Part shown: positions 17,427 through 26,924 of the stretch, piece by piece | How positions within the stretch are numbered: the first letter of the stretch is position 1 | Layout of the letters: each line of letters opens with the position of its first letter | DNA from: HKST-UBA178 sp965223815 | GTDB taxonomy: Bacteria > Pseudomonadota > Gammaproteobacteria > Chromatiales > Chromatiaceae | Length of the DNA: 64,000 bases | NCBI GenBank assembly: GCA_965223815.1 | Contig: OZ245019.1 | Span: 1,984,001 to 2,048,000 of the forward strand | Reading direction: 5' to 3' | The notes under the pieces: model-generated | Told to the model about the DNA's origin: nothing | Seen by the model: only the letters and a program-made list of their open reading frames with translations | The model's database searches: none | Translations under genes and position numbers: made by a program

Positions 17427-19121
17427 ATGCCTGCGTCCCAGCACAGCGAACCCAAAGAAGATATCGAAATAGCACGCGAGGCGCCCATTCAATCGATCAA
17501 GGGGATAGCGGCGAAACTGGATATCCAGGAAGCGGACTTGGTTCCTCACGGTCACTACAAAGCGAAGATTTCACTCGAATACATCAATTCGTTGAGAGAT
17601 CGAGCCGAGGGCAAGTTAATCCTGGTCGCAGGTATGACGCCGACCAGGGCAGGGGAGGGTAAGACCACAACATCTGTCGGACTGAGTGATGCGCTCTCAA
17701 TGTTGGGTCACAAGACAACGGTATGTTTGCGTGAGCCTTCCCTTGGACCCTGTTTCGGAATGAAGGGCGGTGCCGCGGGAGGCGGTTACGCACAGGTGGT
17801 GCCAATGGAAGACATCAATTTACACTTTACCGGAGATTTCCATGCGATAGGGGCTGCCAATAACCTTTTGGCTGCCATGATTGACAATCATATCTATTGG
17901 GGCAATGAGCAGGAGCTCGATTTTCGTCGCGTCAGTTGGCGAAGAGTGGTGGATATGAATGATCGCGCGCTCCGCGAGATCACCAACGGGCTGGGGCCAG
18001 AGACCAATGGTTTTCCACGAACCGATGGGTTCGATATTACAGTGGCTTCAGAGGTGATGGCGGTTTTCTGTTTGGCCACGGATCTTGATGATCTGCAGAA
18101 ACGCCTGGGCAATATAATTATCGGCCATCGCCGGGACAAGTCACCAGTGTACGCGCGGGACATCAGGGCCGAAGGCGCGATGACCGTGCTCCTGAAAGAC
18201 GCCATACAGCCCAATTTGGTGCAAACACTGGAAGGTACTCCGGCATTCATCCATGGAGGTCCCTTTGCCAATATTGCCCACGGTTGCAATTCGGTGTTGG
18301 CAACGAACACGGCCTTGAAACTGTCCGATTACGTAGTAACCGAGGCTGGCTTTGGGGCCGACCTCGGTGCCGAGAAATTTTTCGATATCAAGATGCGTAA
18401 ATCGGGTTTGACTCCCGATGCTGCCGTTATTGTTTGCACGATTCGCGCGCTAAAAAGTCATGGCAGCAACAACAAAAACAGGCTTAATAACGAGAACATC
18501 AGCGCCATGGTCAAAGGGTTCGACAATCTGGCCCGCCACGTTGAGAACACGCGGAAATTTGGCATTCCGGTCGTCGTCGCCATCAATCGGTTTAGTTCAG
18601 ACACGAAATCCGAGATAGATCTGCTGCGCCAATTGTGTGCTGAAATCGAAGTGTCCGCTATTGTCTGCGATCATTGGGCCATGGGCGGAGAGGGCGCTAT
18701 TGAACTGGCAAAGCATGTCATCGATATGATCGACAACCAGCCTGCAGAGTTTCGTTTGTTGTATGACGACGACATGCGCTTGTGGGATAAGGTACGAACG
18801 ATCGCGCAGGAGATTTACGGCGCCCAGGGAATCATCGCGGACAAGAAGATCCGGGACCAATTTGCCAATCTGGAACAACAGGGCTACGGGCACCTTCCCG
18901 TTTGTATAGCGAAAACACCGCTCTCGTTTTCTACGGACCCGGAGTTGCGCGGCGCACCCAGCGGTCATATTGTGCCGATACGCCAAGTGCGGCTTTCGGC
19001 GGGTGCCGGATTTGTGGTCGTGATCTGCGGGGATATCATGACCATGCCTGGTCTGCCACGGGTGCCTACTGCAGAAAGAATTCACGTGAATGAGAGCGGT
19101 CAAATCGAAGGGTTGTTTTAG
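17427..19121 (+). CDS. fhs: Formate-tetrahydrofolate ligase
   Basis: 564-aa 10-formyl-H4folate synthetase, which joins formate and H4folate with ATP, or runs in reverse to yield ATP while releasing formate. The phosphate loop is TPTRAGEGKTTT. The second family signature is EPSLGPCFGMKGGAAGGGYAQV-like (within residues 103-125), and HGGPFANIAHGCNS is also present. GGAG lies 10 bases before ATG. It is the first gene after the IS element. In this context it probably handles formyl units derived from methyl groups of betaine, or charges formate made from formaldehyde. Confidence 0.93.
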   Translation: MPASQHSEPKEDIEIAREAPIQSIKGIAAKLDIQEADLVPHGHYKAKISLEYINSLRDRAEGKLILVAGMTPTRAGEGKTTTSVGLSDALSMLGHKTTVCLREPSLGPCFGMKGGAAGGGYAQVVPMEDINLHFTGDFHAIGAANNLLAAMIDNHIYWGNEQELDFRRVSWRRVVDMNDRALREITNGLGPETNGFPRTDGFDITVASEVMAVFCLATDLDDLQKRLGNIIIGHRRDKSPVYARDIRAEGAMTVLLKDAIQPNLVQTLEGTPAFIHGGPFANIAHGCNSVLATNTALKLSDYVVTEAGFGADLGAEKFFDIKMRKSGLTPDAAVIVCTIRALKSHGSNNKNRLNNENISAMVKGFDNLARHVENTRKFGIPVVVAINRFSSDTKSEIDLLRQLCAEIEVSAIVCDHWAMGGEGAIELAKHVIDMIDNQPAEFRLLYDDDMRLWDKVRTIAQEIYGAQGIIADKKIRDQFANLEQQGYGHLPVCIAKTPLSFSTDPELRGAPSGHIVPIRQVRLSAGAGFVVVICGDIMTMPGLPRVPTAERIHVNESGQIEGLF

Positions 19122-19202
19122 TGTACGACATTCATTTTGATTGCTGGGTGAGTGGTGCGAGGAGGCACTCTCCGGTCAACGCATTGCGGGAACATTGAAG
19201 CT

Positions 19203-19652
19203 ATGGTCCACTCGGAACTGGGTGCCGGAAGCAAGCGCCAGCGAAGTTTGTCGGGAGGATGTCTATGCGGAAGTGTCAGGTTCCTGGTGGAGGGGCAGCT
19301 GCGCGATGTGGTGAACTGTTACTGTTCCGAATGTCGTAAGAGCAGTGGCAACTTTGCCGCGGCAACCGGAGTACCCGAAAGGCGTTTGCAATTTATCGAG
19401 AACAAAGGTCTAAGCTGGTATAGAAATAGCAACGCCCGGCGTGGTTTCTGCCGAGAGTGCGGATCCAACTTATTCTGGCTGCCGCAACCATATGACGGTG
19501 GTTTTCGCATAATGGCAGGCTGTCTTGAGACTGCCAACGGGCTGCGGGTTAAGGCCCATGTGTTCGTCGACAGCAGAAGCGATTTTCATGAGATAGCGGG
19601 TGAAGCCCCCCGCTACTCTCACGGGAATCACGGGATACCCATTCCAAACTAG
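19203..19652 (+). CDS. GFA/CENP-V family zinc protein
   Basis: 149-aa protein of the glutathione-dependent formaldehyde-activating (GFA) fold. Zinc-binding cysteines appear as GGCLCGSVRF, CYCSECRKSSG and FCRECGSNLFW. Some members were proposed to form S-hydroxymethylglutathione from formaldehyde, though catalysis is doubtful for many. It lies between fhs and soxB, where dimethylglycine and sarcosine oxidation can release formaldehyde, so a formaldehyde role is plausible. The start is uncertain: ATG 19203 is chosen over an upstream GTG at 19152. Confidence 0.7.
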   Translation: MVHSELGAGSKRQRSLSGGCLCGSVRFLVEGQLRDVVNCYCSECRKSSGNFAAATGVPERRLQFIENKGLSWYRNSNARRGFCRECGSNLFWLPQPYDGGFRIMAGCLETANGLRVKAHVFVDSRSDFHEIAGEAPRYSHGNHGIPIPN

Positions 19653-19666
19653 CGGTTGTGCCTACA

Positions 19667-20917
19667 ATGAAAAAGTACTCGGTTTTTTCCCTGCTCAGAA
19701 ACGCTATCGGGCATCATCAATTATGGCCCAAAGCTTGGCGTAATCCTGTCCCCAAGAAGCGGTACGATGTGATTGTCGTTGGGGGTGGTGGACATGGTCT
19801 GGCAACCGCGTACTACCTCGCCAAGAACCACGGTGTCACCAATGTAGCCGTCTTGGAGAAGGGGTGGATTGGCGGCGGTAACACCGGGCGCAACACGACA
19901 ATCGTGCGTTCCAACTATCTTTGGGATGATGCAGCACACCTCTATGAAAAATCCCTGAAGCTGTGGGAGGGATTGAGCCAGGATCTTAATTTCAATCTAA
20001 TGTTCAGTCAGCGCGGTGTCTATAACCTAGGGCACAGCCTCCAGGATATGCGGGACATTCACCGCAGAGTCAACGCCAATCGACTCAATGGCATCGATGG
20101 GATCGTGGTCGACAGCGCCGAGTTGAAACGACGTATTCCCATTTTGAATACATCTGCGAACAGTCGTTACCCCGTACTCGGCGCCTCGTTTCAGGCACGC
20201 GGCGGTACCGCCCGCCACGATGCGGTGGCCTGGGGTTTCGCGCGGGCCGCAGACAACCTTGGGGTGGATATTATTCAGAATTGCGAAGTAACCGGCTTTC
20301 TTCAGGAGAATGGCCAGGTGACCGGAGTGGAAACCACCCGGGGTTCGATCACCTGTAACACCATCGGCGTGGTGGCTGCCGGAAATTCCTCCGTGTTGGC
20401 GGCCATGGCCGGGGTGCGCCTTCCCATCACCAGCCATCCCTTGCAGGCCTTGGTCTCCGAACCCCTAAAGCCAATACTGGATACGGTGGTCATGTCCAAT
20501 GCGGTGCACGGCTACATCAGCCAGTCGGACAAGGGGGATTTGGTGATAGGGGCCGGTATCGACAGTTATAACGGATACGGTCAACGGGGGAGCTTCTCGG
20601 TGATCGAGGGTACTCTGGCAGCCATAAAGGAGCTGTTCCCTGTATTCAGCCGGGTGCGCATGAATCGCCAATGGGGCGGGATCGTCGATACTACACCGGA
20701 TGCTTGCCCGATCATCGGTGAATCACCCGTCAAGGGGCTGTACTTCAATTGTGGCTGGGGCACCGGCGGTTTCAAGGCGACCCCGGGATCAGGGTTCGTG
20801 TTTGCCCACACTCTGGCACACAGGCAACCCCATAGTCTGAATGAAGCCTTTTCTCTGCAACGGTTTCAGAGCGGGCGACTGATAGACGAACATGGGGCTG
20901 CCGGAGTGGCGCACTAG
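19667..20917 (+). CDS. soxB: Sarcosine oxidase beta subunit
   Basis: 416-aa FAD-dependent amine oxidase subunit of heterotetrameric sarcosine oxidase, which converts sarcosine to glycine and passes the methyl carbon to H4folate. The dinucleotide-binding motif is DVIVVGGGGHGLATAYYLA near residue 33. His184 in GTARHDAVAWG matches the context of the histidine that carries covalent FMN in this family. The C-terminal CGWGTGGFKATPGSG is typical. ATG 19667 is chosen over GTG 19658. soxD starts 1 base after the stop. Confidence 0.92.
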   Translation: MKKYSVFSLLRNAIGHHQLWPKAWRNPVPKKRYDVIVVGGGGHGLATAYYLAKNHGVTNVAVLEKGWIGGGNTGRNTTIVRSNYLWDDAAHLYEKSLKLWEGLSQDLNFNLMFSQRGVYNLGHSLQDMRDIHRRVNANRLNGIDGIVVDSAELKRRIPILNTSANSRYPVLGASFQARGGTARHDAVAWGFARAADNLGVDIIQNCEVTGFLQENGQVTGVETTRGSITCNTIGVVAAGNSSVLAAMAGVRLPITSHPLQALVSEPLKPILDTVVMSNAVHGYISQSDKGDLVIGAGIDSYNGYGQRGSFSVIEGTLAAIKELFPVFSRVRMNRQWGGIVDTTPDACPIIGESPVKGLYFNCGWGTGGFKATPGSGFVFAHTLAHRQPHSLNEAFSLQRFQSGRLIDEHGAAGVAH

Positions 20918-20918
20918 C

Positions 20919-21203
20919 ATGTTGCAGATACCTTGTCCATGGTGTGGCCTAAGAGACGAAAGTGAATTCTCTTATGGGGGAGAGGCGCACATCGTGCGTC
21001 CTCTCAATCCCGACGCACTCAGCGATGCTGAGTGGGCCGACTACTTGTTCATGCGGACCAATCCCAAGGGCTCCCATCTGGAGCAGTGGCATCATAGCTA
21101 CGGCTGTAGGCGTTGGTTCAATGTTCAGAGGGATACCTTGAGCTACCAGGTGGATTCGTCCTATAGAGTCGGTGAACGGCCTCCCGGACGAGGAGAGAGG
21201 TGA
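20919..21203 (+). CDS. soxD: Sarcosine oxidase delta subunit
   Basis: 94-aa zinc subunit. It starts MLQIPCPWCGLRDESEF, the expected N-terminus, with a Cys-x2-Cys pair at 6 and 9. The remaining zinc ligands are probably His and Cys in HHSYGCRRWF. An upstream in-frame ATG would overlap soxB by 26 bases and is rejected. Its stop overlaps the soxA start by one base (TGATG). Confidence 0.92.
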   Translation: MLQIPCPWCGLRDESEFSYGGEAHIVRPLNPDALSDAEWADYLFMRTNPKGSHLEQWHHSYGCRRWFNVQRDTLSYQVDSSYRVGERPPGRGER

Positions 21204-24200
21204 TGCAGAGATACCGCCTTGAAACCGCTGGTCGCATTGATCGAACAGTCCCCGTCAATTTCACCTTCGACGGTAAACCCTATCAGGGATATCAGGGGGA
21301 TACACTCGCATCCGCGCTGCTGGCAAACGGCGTGCATCTGGTGGGCCGTAGTTGGAAGTACCATCGTCCCCGGGGCATCCTGAGCAGTGGCGCGGAAGAG
21401 CCCAACGCAGTACTGCAGTTAGGCCGCGGATCACGATCCATACCCAACGCCCGGGCCACCCAGATCGAGCTTTATGAAGGGCTCGAGGCTACCAGCGTCA
21501 ACAGCTGGCCGAGTTTGGAAGTCGATGCGCTTTCTGTCACCGGGCTGTTCAGTCGTATGCTGCCGGCCGGCTTTTACTACAAGACTTTTATGTGGCCAAA
21601 GCGGCTGTGGATGCGCTATGAGCATTTCATCCGCAAAGCCTCGGGTCTCGGGGTTGTTCCCGAGCGCCCCGACCCTGATGATTATCAAAAGTCATTCGCC
21701 CATTGTGACGTCCTGGTGGTAGGTGCGGGACCCGCGGGTCTGACCGCGGCGCTGGCAGCGGGCCGCAGCGGTGCGCGGGTAATATTGGCCGATGAGCAGA
21801 ATGAGTTGGGCGGATGTTTGTTGCACAGCCGGGAAACCATAGACGGCATTCCCGCAGCAGACTGGGTCGACAATACGCAGCGGGAGCTGCAGGGCATGGC
21901 GGAAGTGAGGATATTGGTTCGCAGTACGGTGTTTGGTTATCAAGACCACAATTTTCTCACCATCGCTCAGCGCCTCAGTGATCATCTCCCGCAGGATCGG
22001 CATCCGGGACCGAGGGAGTATTTGTGGCGGGTACGGGCGCGGCGCGTGGTATTGGCGACCGGTGCCCAGGAACGACCACTGGTTTTCGCCAACAACGACC
22101 GCCCAGGCGTAATGCTGGCATCGGCAGTTTCCACCTACATCAACCGGTATGGGGTGGCTCCAGGGTCAAGGGCGGTGGTATTTACCAACAATGACAGCGC
22201 CTATCAGGCTGCACTGGACATGGTGCAGTCGTCGCTGGAGGTACAGGCCGTGGTGGATTGCCGGCCAGAGCCGGGTGGCACGCTCCCACAACGGCTACGC
22301 GAACAAGGTGTGGAGATCGTCTCCGGTAGTGTGGTGGTGAACGTGAAGGGAGGCAGGCGAGTTCAGGGTGTGCAAGTGATGGCACTCAACGCGGGTTTCG
22401 ACCGGGTAACAGGGGATGTGCGTACAATCGAGTGCGATCTCCTGGCTGTTTCCGGTGGCTGGAGTCCGGTGGTTCATCTGAGCTGCCAATCCGGGGCCAA
22501 GGCGGTGTGGAGTGAAACGAGCGCCTGCTTTTTACCGGGCACGCCAGTGCAGCAGGAGTGCTCGGTGGGTGGTGCCAAGGGCAGCTTGGAATTGGGCACA
22601 TGTTTACTTGAGGGGCAGGAGGCCGGTGCAGAGGCGGCACGACTGGCGGGCTACGGGCGCAATGGTAGCCATGCTGTACCTGCTGCGGAGCAATTTCCTG
22701 CGGGGCCAATCCAACCCCTATGGCTGGTGCCTTCTAACTTTTCGCCGGGCCGCGGTCCCAAGCAGTTTGTGGATATGCAAAATGATGTGGCAGCCTCGGA
22801 TATCATGCTGGCGGCGCGGGAAGGATATCACTCCATTGAGCACGTGAAGCGCTACACCGCCTTGGGTTTCGGCACCGATCAGGGCAAGACGGGCAACATC
22901 AACGGCATGGCGATCCTTGCTCAAAGCCTGGGCAAGACCATCAGTGAAACCGGTACTACCACCTTCCGACCCAACTACACGCCGGTTAGTTTCGGAACCA
23001 TCGCCGGTCCGGACATCGGCGGCAGCTTGTTCGAACCTGTGCGCAAGACTGCAATGCACGCCTGGCATGAAACCCATGGCGCGGAGTTCGAGAATGTTGG
23101 CCAGTGGAAACGCCCCTGGTACTACCCTCGGCCCGGAGAGACCATGGAGGAGGCGGTTAACCGGGAGTGTCTGGCCACTCGCGGCAGCGTCGGAATCATG
23201 GATGCGTCCACTCTGGGGAAAATCGTTATCCAAGGCCGGGATGCAGGTGAATTCTTAAACCGTATCTATACCAATGCCTGGAAAAAACTCGGTATCGGCA
23301 GGGCGCGCTACGGGTTGATGTTGGGAGAAGACGGGATGGTGCTGGATGACGGTGTAACCATACGACTTCAGGAAAACAGCTACTTTATGCATACCACCAC
23401 GGGCGGTGCTGCACACGTGCTCTCGTGGATGGAGCGCTGGTTGCAGACCGAATGGCCGGAATTGGAAGTGTTCATGACATCGGTCACAGATCACTGGGCC
23501 ACCGCCGCGGTCGTAGGGCCGAATAGTCGCAAGGTGGTTAGCTCAGTGTGTAGGGGAATCGATTTCGATGCCGAGGCTTTTCCGTTTATGTCATCCCGTG
23601 AAGGCAGCCTCCAGGATATCCCGATTCGGGTAAATCGCATCAGCTTTTCGGGTGAACTGGCATACGAAGTAAACATTCCAGCCAACTACGGCCGGCAGAT
23701 GTGGGAGGCGCTTATGGAGGCGGGCCGGAACTACGATATCACCCCCTATGGCACGGAAACCATGCACGTCTTACGGGCGGAGAAGGGATACATCATTGTG
23801 GGGCAGGATACCGACGGGTCGGTGACGCCGATAGACCTGGGTATGCAGTGGGTGTTGTCGAAAACCAAGGATTTTCTGGGTAAACGCTCCCTCTCTCGGG
23901 AGGACTGTCTCCGCAGCGACCGCAAACAACTTGTGGGTTTGTTGACGGAAGAACCAATGGAGGTTTTGCCCGAAGGGGCGCAGATAGTTGATGACCCCGA
24001 CGCACCCATTCCCATGCCGATGATCGGCCATGTCACTTCGAGCTATTACAGCGCCTGCCTTGAGCGCTCCATAGCTTTGGCGCTGATCGAGGGCGGCCAT
24101 TCACGCTTGGGTGAATCGGTGCACCTGCCTTTGGACGACGGCAGAGTCATCTCTGCCAGGATCAGCAGCCCCGTCTTCTACGACCCTGAAGGAGCACGGC

Positions 24201-24211
24201 AAAATGGTTGA
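21203..24211 (+). CDS. soxA: Sarcosine oxidase alpha subunit
   Basis: 1002-aa large subunit. The N-terminal ferredoxin-like region (about 15-95, with FTFDGKPYQGYQGDTLASAL) lacks the iron-sulfur cysteines, as is normal here. The NAD-binding domain has VLVVGAGPAGLTAALAAGRSG near residue 170. The C-terminal 400 residues are a GcvT-like folate-binding domain (TTGGAAHVLSWMERWLQ, GELAYEVNIPA), which takes the methylene group as 5,10-methylene-H4folate. ATG 21203 has GGAGAGAGG directly upstream and is preferred over the adjacent GTG. It overlaps soxG by 8 bases. Confidence 0.93.
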   Translation: MQRYRLETAGRIDRTVPVNFTFDGKPYQGYQGDTLASALLANGVHLVGRSWKYHRPRGILSSGAEEPNAVLQLGRGSRSIPNARATQIELYEGLEATSVNSWPSLEVDALSVTGLFSRMLPAGFYYKTFMWPKRLWMRYEHFIRKASGLGVVPERPDPDDYQKSFAHCDVLVVGAGPAGLTAALAAGRSGARVILADEQNELGGCLLHSRETIDGIPAADWVDNTQRELQGMAEVRILVRSTVFGYQDHNFLTIAQRLSDHLPQDRHPGPREYLWRVRARRVVLATGAQERPLVFANNDRPGVMLASAVSTYINRYGVAPGSRAVVFTNNDSAYQAALDMVQSSLEVQAVVDCRPEPGGTLPQRLREQGVEIVSGSVVVNVKGGRRVQGVQVMALNAGFDRVTGDVRTIECDLLAVSGGWSPVVHLSCQSGAKAVWSETSACFLPGTPVQQECSVGGAKGSLELGTCLLEGQEAGAEAARLAGYGRNGSHAVPAAEQFPAGPIQPLWLVPSNFSPGRGPKQFVDMQNDVAASDIMLAAREGYHSIEHVKRYTALGFGTDQGKTGNINGMAILAQSLGKTISETGTTTFRPNYTPVSFGTIAGPDIGGSLFEPVRKTAMHAWHETHGAEFENVGQWKRPWYYPRPGETMEEAVNRECLATRGSVGIMDASTLGKIVIQGRDAGEFLNRIYTNAWKKLGIGRARYGLMLGEDGMVLDDGVTIRLQENSYFMHTTTGGAAHVLSWMERWLQTEWPELEVFMTSVTDHWATAAVVGPNSRKVVSSVCRGIDFDAEAFPFMSSREGSLQDIPIRVNRISFSGELAYEVNIPANYGRQMWEALMEAGRNYDITPYGTETMHVLRAEKGYIIVGQDTDGSVTPIDLGMQWVLSKTKDFLGKRSLSREDCLRSDRKQLVGLLTEEPMEVLPEGAQIVDDPDAPIPMPMIGHVTSSYYSACLERSIALALIEGGHSRLGESVHLPLDDGRVISARISSPVFYDPEGARQNG

Positions 24212-24788
24212 TTCGAACCGCTGTGAAAGCCCGTTGATCCAGATCGATCTCAGGGAATTCGAGAAGGCGTCATCCATCCGGTTACGGGAGATTGGGTTTC
24301 AGGGCCATTTGAATCTTCGAGGATGTGCTGACAATCCGGCTTTTTTGGATGGAGTAACCCAGGTGTTGGGTGTGGAACCACCGCAGACGGTCAATACCTT
24401 CGTACATGCAGGTAAGATGCGAGTCTACTGGCTGGGGCCGGATGAGTGGCTGATCGTCACACCGCCGGGACAACAGCAGGCTCTGCAGGCCAGTCTCGAC
24501 CAGGTGCTGCAAGGGGTATTCGCAGCGGTTACCGACATCAGCAGCGGCCAGACCATTCTCAGTATTTCGGGTGCGAATGCCAGGGCCTTGATTTCCAAGG
24601 GCTGCCCACTAGATCTCCATCCCCGGGTATTCCAAAGCGGCGAGTGCGCTCAGACTCGGATGGCCAAGGCCGGAGTCTTGATCAGTCTGGAAGATGATGC
24701 GCCTAGCTTCCATTTGCTGGTACGCCGCAGTTTCTCTGACTACCTTGGGATCTGGCTATTGGATGCAGCGCGAGAGTTTTTCGACTAG
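24204..24788 (+). CDS. soxG: Sarcosine oxidase gamma subunit
   Basis: 194-aa subunit with a GcvT-like fold. Features are GHLNLRGCADNPAFLDGV, the WLGPDEWLIV strand typical of SoxG, and TDISSGQTILSISG. The start ATG overlaps the end of soxA. An in-frame extension to 24111 lies inside soxA and is rejected. Order B-D-A-G is the usual one and completes the four-subunit enzyme. Confidence 0.9.
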   Translation: MVDSNRCESPLIQIDLREFEKASSIRLREIGFQGHLNLRGCADNPAFLDGVTQVLGVEPPQTVNTFVHAGKMRVYWLGPDEWLIVTPPGQQQALQASLDQVLQGVFAAVTDISSGQTILSISGANARALISKGCPLDLHPRVFQSGECAQTRMAKAGVLISLEDDAPSFHLLVRRSFSDYLGIWLLDAAREFFD

Positions 24789-24996
24789 CGACTGGCAAGC
24801 GCATGGGCCTGTCAATCGCCCACCTGGACCCGGTTTGGCGGCTAGGTTGCACCCGGGACCGGGGTATTTTGGGCTTGTCGCTTATCGATAAACAGGTGTC
24901 GCTAACAATGTCAGCATGCGCTCTCCCCTCACCCTAACCTAGACTCGACCTCCGTTTTCATGAGAGGCGCTTGTCTATCTTAAGGGAGATTGGGAA

Positions 24997-25710
24997 ATGA
25001 GTGATGCTGAAGAGCCCTATGAAGATGATGAACTCGATCTCTCGACACTTTCCGATGATGAACTCGTGGAGCAGATGTTTGACGATCTGTACAACGGTCT
25101 TCATGACGAAATCGTAGAAGGTACGCAAATTCTGTTACAGCGCGGCTGGCCGGCCGAGAAGGTATTGAATGATTCCCTGGTGGCCGGCATGGCTATTGTC
25201 GGTGTCGATTTTCGGGATGGAATTCTTTTCGTTCCGGAAGTGTTGTCGGCTGCGAATGCGATGAAGGGCGGCATGGAGATCCTCCGTCCCTTGTTGGCTG
25301 AAACGGGCGCTGAGTCCATCGGCAAGATCGTGATAGGCACGGTAAAAGGTGATATTCACGATATCGGAAAGAATCTGGTGTCCATGATGATGGAAGGTGC
25401 CGGTTTTGAAGTCATAGATATCGGCATAAACAACCCCGTTGAAGATTATCTGCAGGCACTGGAAGAGCATCGGCCCGATATTCTTGGCATGTCGGCGTTG
25501 CTGACTACAACAATGCCCTACATGAAAGTCGTGATAGACACGATGAAAGAGAAAGGCATACGCGATGACTACATCGTGCTGGTGGGCGGTGCTCCGCTGA
25601 ACGAGGAATTTGGTGAAGCAGTGGGTGCTGACGGCTATTGCCGCGATGCCGCGGTCGCGGTGGAAATGGCAAAGGAACTGGTGACTCAGCGCCGTGCCGT
25701 AGCTGGTTAG
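24997..25710 (+). CDS. Corrinoid (B12) methyltransferase protein, MtgC/MtbC-like
   Basis: 237-aa cobalamin shuttle protein with a helical cap domain (B12-binding 2, about 25-110) and a Rossmann domain. The lower-ligand motif is GDIHDIGKNLV, its histidine coordinating cobalt. The last segment VGGAPLNEEFGEAVGADGY is typical. It would take a methyl group from the MttB-family protein and give it to the methyl-H4folate methyltransferase. The first 30 residues are unusually acidic: 14 are Asp or Glu and none is Lys or Arg. Homologues usually start near the cap domain. It begins a plus-strand series of six genes. Confidence 0.88.
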   Translation: MSDAEEPYEDDELDLSTLSDDELVEQMFDDLYNGLHDEIVEGTQILLQRGWPAEKVLNDSLVAGMAIVGVDFRDGILFVPEVLSAANAMKGGMEILRPLLAETGAESIGKIVIGTVKGDIHDIGKNLVSMMMEGAGFEVIDIGINNPVEDYLQALEEHRPDILGMSALLTTTMPYMKVVIDTMKEKGIRDDYIVLVGGAPLNEEFGEAVGADGYCRDAAVAVEMAKELVTQRRAVAG

Positions 25711-25760
25711 CTTGGAATGTATGAATCACCCTAGGCAGGGACGCGGGACTCGAAGGAATA

Positions 25761-26393
25761 GTGGAGCCTGTGCAAAGAATTGAACGGCAACCAATGGTCA
25801 GAGCCCCCGCAGTGGTTATCACCTGTGCCGCGTTGATGCGTGAATTGAGAACGATTTTTCGGGCCAACGCCTGGTCTCATATAGAGGTGATCTGCCTCTC
25901 CGCCGATTTACACAGTAGGCCGGAAAAGATCCCCGAAGCAGTCAAGGAGGCGATTGAAAAGTCCAAGGCCAGAGGCCAGAGAATTTTTGTGGCCTATGGA
26001 GACTGTGGAACCGGCGGGCGTTTGGATGCTTTGCTGGAAGCGGAGGGCGTGGCGCGAATACCCGGTAACCACTGTTATGAGTTTTTTGCGGGCAAGCGAC
26101 GGTTCGAACAGTTTCAGGAGTCGGAGATCGGCACTTTCTACTTGACCGATTTTCTCGTGCGCCATTTTGATCGCCTAGTGATTCGCGGTTTGGGATTGGA
26201 CAAAAAACCAGAGCTGGAGCCGCTCTACTTCGGTCACTACCGCAAGCTGGTGTACTTGGCGCAAACCGCCGATTCACTCCTGAAGGAGCGGGCTCAAGCA
26301 GCTGCACACAGGCTGGGACTGGTTTATGAATACCACTATTGCGGCAATGGTGAGATGAGTCGAGCACTGGTGGAGTTCAGTCGTGTCAGCTAG
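25761..26393 (+). CDS. DUF1638 protein linked to corrinoid methyl transfer
   Basis: 210-aa protein of the DUF1638 family. Typical segments are VITCAALMREL, SADLHSRPEKIPEAVKEAIE, VAYGDCGTGGRLDALL and PGNHCYEFFAG. Conserved cysteines in CAAL, GDCGTGG and HCYEF could bind metal or thiolate. The family is repeatedly found beside corrinoid methyltransferases but has no proven function. It follows the corrinoid protein by 50 bases. A GTG start with GAAGGA just upstream is used; ATG 25794 is an alternative. Confidence 0.75.
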   Translation: MEPVQRIERQPMVRAPAVVITCAALMRELRTIFRANAWSHIEVICLSADLHSRPEKIPEAVKEAIEKSKARGQRIFVAYGDCGTGGRLDALLEAEGVARIPGNHCYEFFAGKRRFEQFQESEIGTFYLTDFLVRHFDRLVIRGLGLDKKPELEPLYFGHYRKLVYLAQTADSLLKERAQAAAHRLGLVYEYHYCGNGEMSRALVEFSRVS

Positions 26394-26447
26394 CCCCGGG
26401 TTTGATTACGCTGCTGTTGATTCGATGGGCGGTGACAGGAGGCGGCA

Positions 26448-26924
26448 GTGTATCGGGTTCGTCATTGGGTAGTTCGCCATGCCCGATGGTTCGAAAGAAT
26501 TTACAATTTTTTTGAACCTTTGATCATCAGGCTGCATCCCTTGTGGAACGCGGTGGGTTATGACCGGGTGGAAAAACCGGTCGCTATGGTCGAAAAACTA
26601 TGCAAGGGCATTCTGTTTGATTGCAAGATGTGCGGCGAGTGCACCCTGAGTGCTACCGGAATGTCCTGCCCCATGAATTGCCCGAAGAACCTGCGCAACG
26701 GGCCTTGCGGCGGCGTAAGGCTCGACGGCAGTTGCGAGGTATACCCGGAGCAGCCGTGCGTGTGGGTTGAGGCGTGGCAGGGAAGCCGGAAAATGGAGTC
26801 GGGGGACAGCATCTTGCATCTGCAGAAACCGGTGAACTTCAACCTCAGAGGAAGCTCTTCCTGGCTGCGTGTTGTAAAACGAATCGCGCTCAAGGAACAT
26901 CGGGCATCCAAGGATTCCGCGTGA
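26448..26924 (+). CDS. metV: MetV-like methylenetetrahydrofolate reductase C-terminal/zinc-Cys protein
   Basis: 158-aa cysteine-rich protein of the MTHFR_C type. The cysteine motif is FDCKMCGECTLSATGMSCP followed by MNCPKNLRNGPCGGV, which can bind an iron-sulfur cluster. In acetogens MetV partners MetF and changes its electron donor. It overlaps the metF start by 4 bases (GTGA), so the two are coupled. The start is GTG at 26448. Confidence 0.82.
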   Translation: MYRVRHWVVRHARWFERIYNFFEPLIIRLHPLWNAVGYDRVEKPVAMVEKLCKGILFDCKMCGECTLSATGMSCPMNCPKNLRNGPCGGVRLDGSCEVYPEQPCVWVEAWQGSRKMESGDSILHLQKPVNFNLRGSSSWLRVVKRIALKEHRASKDSA

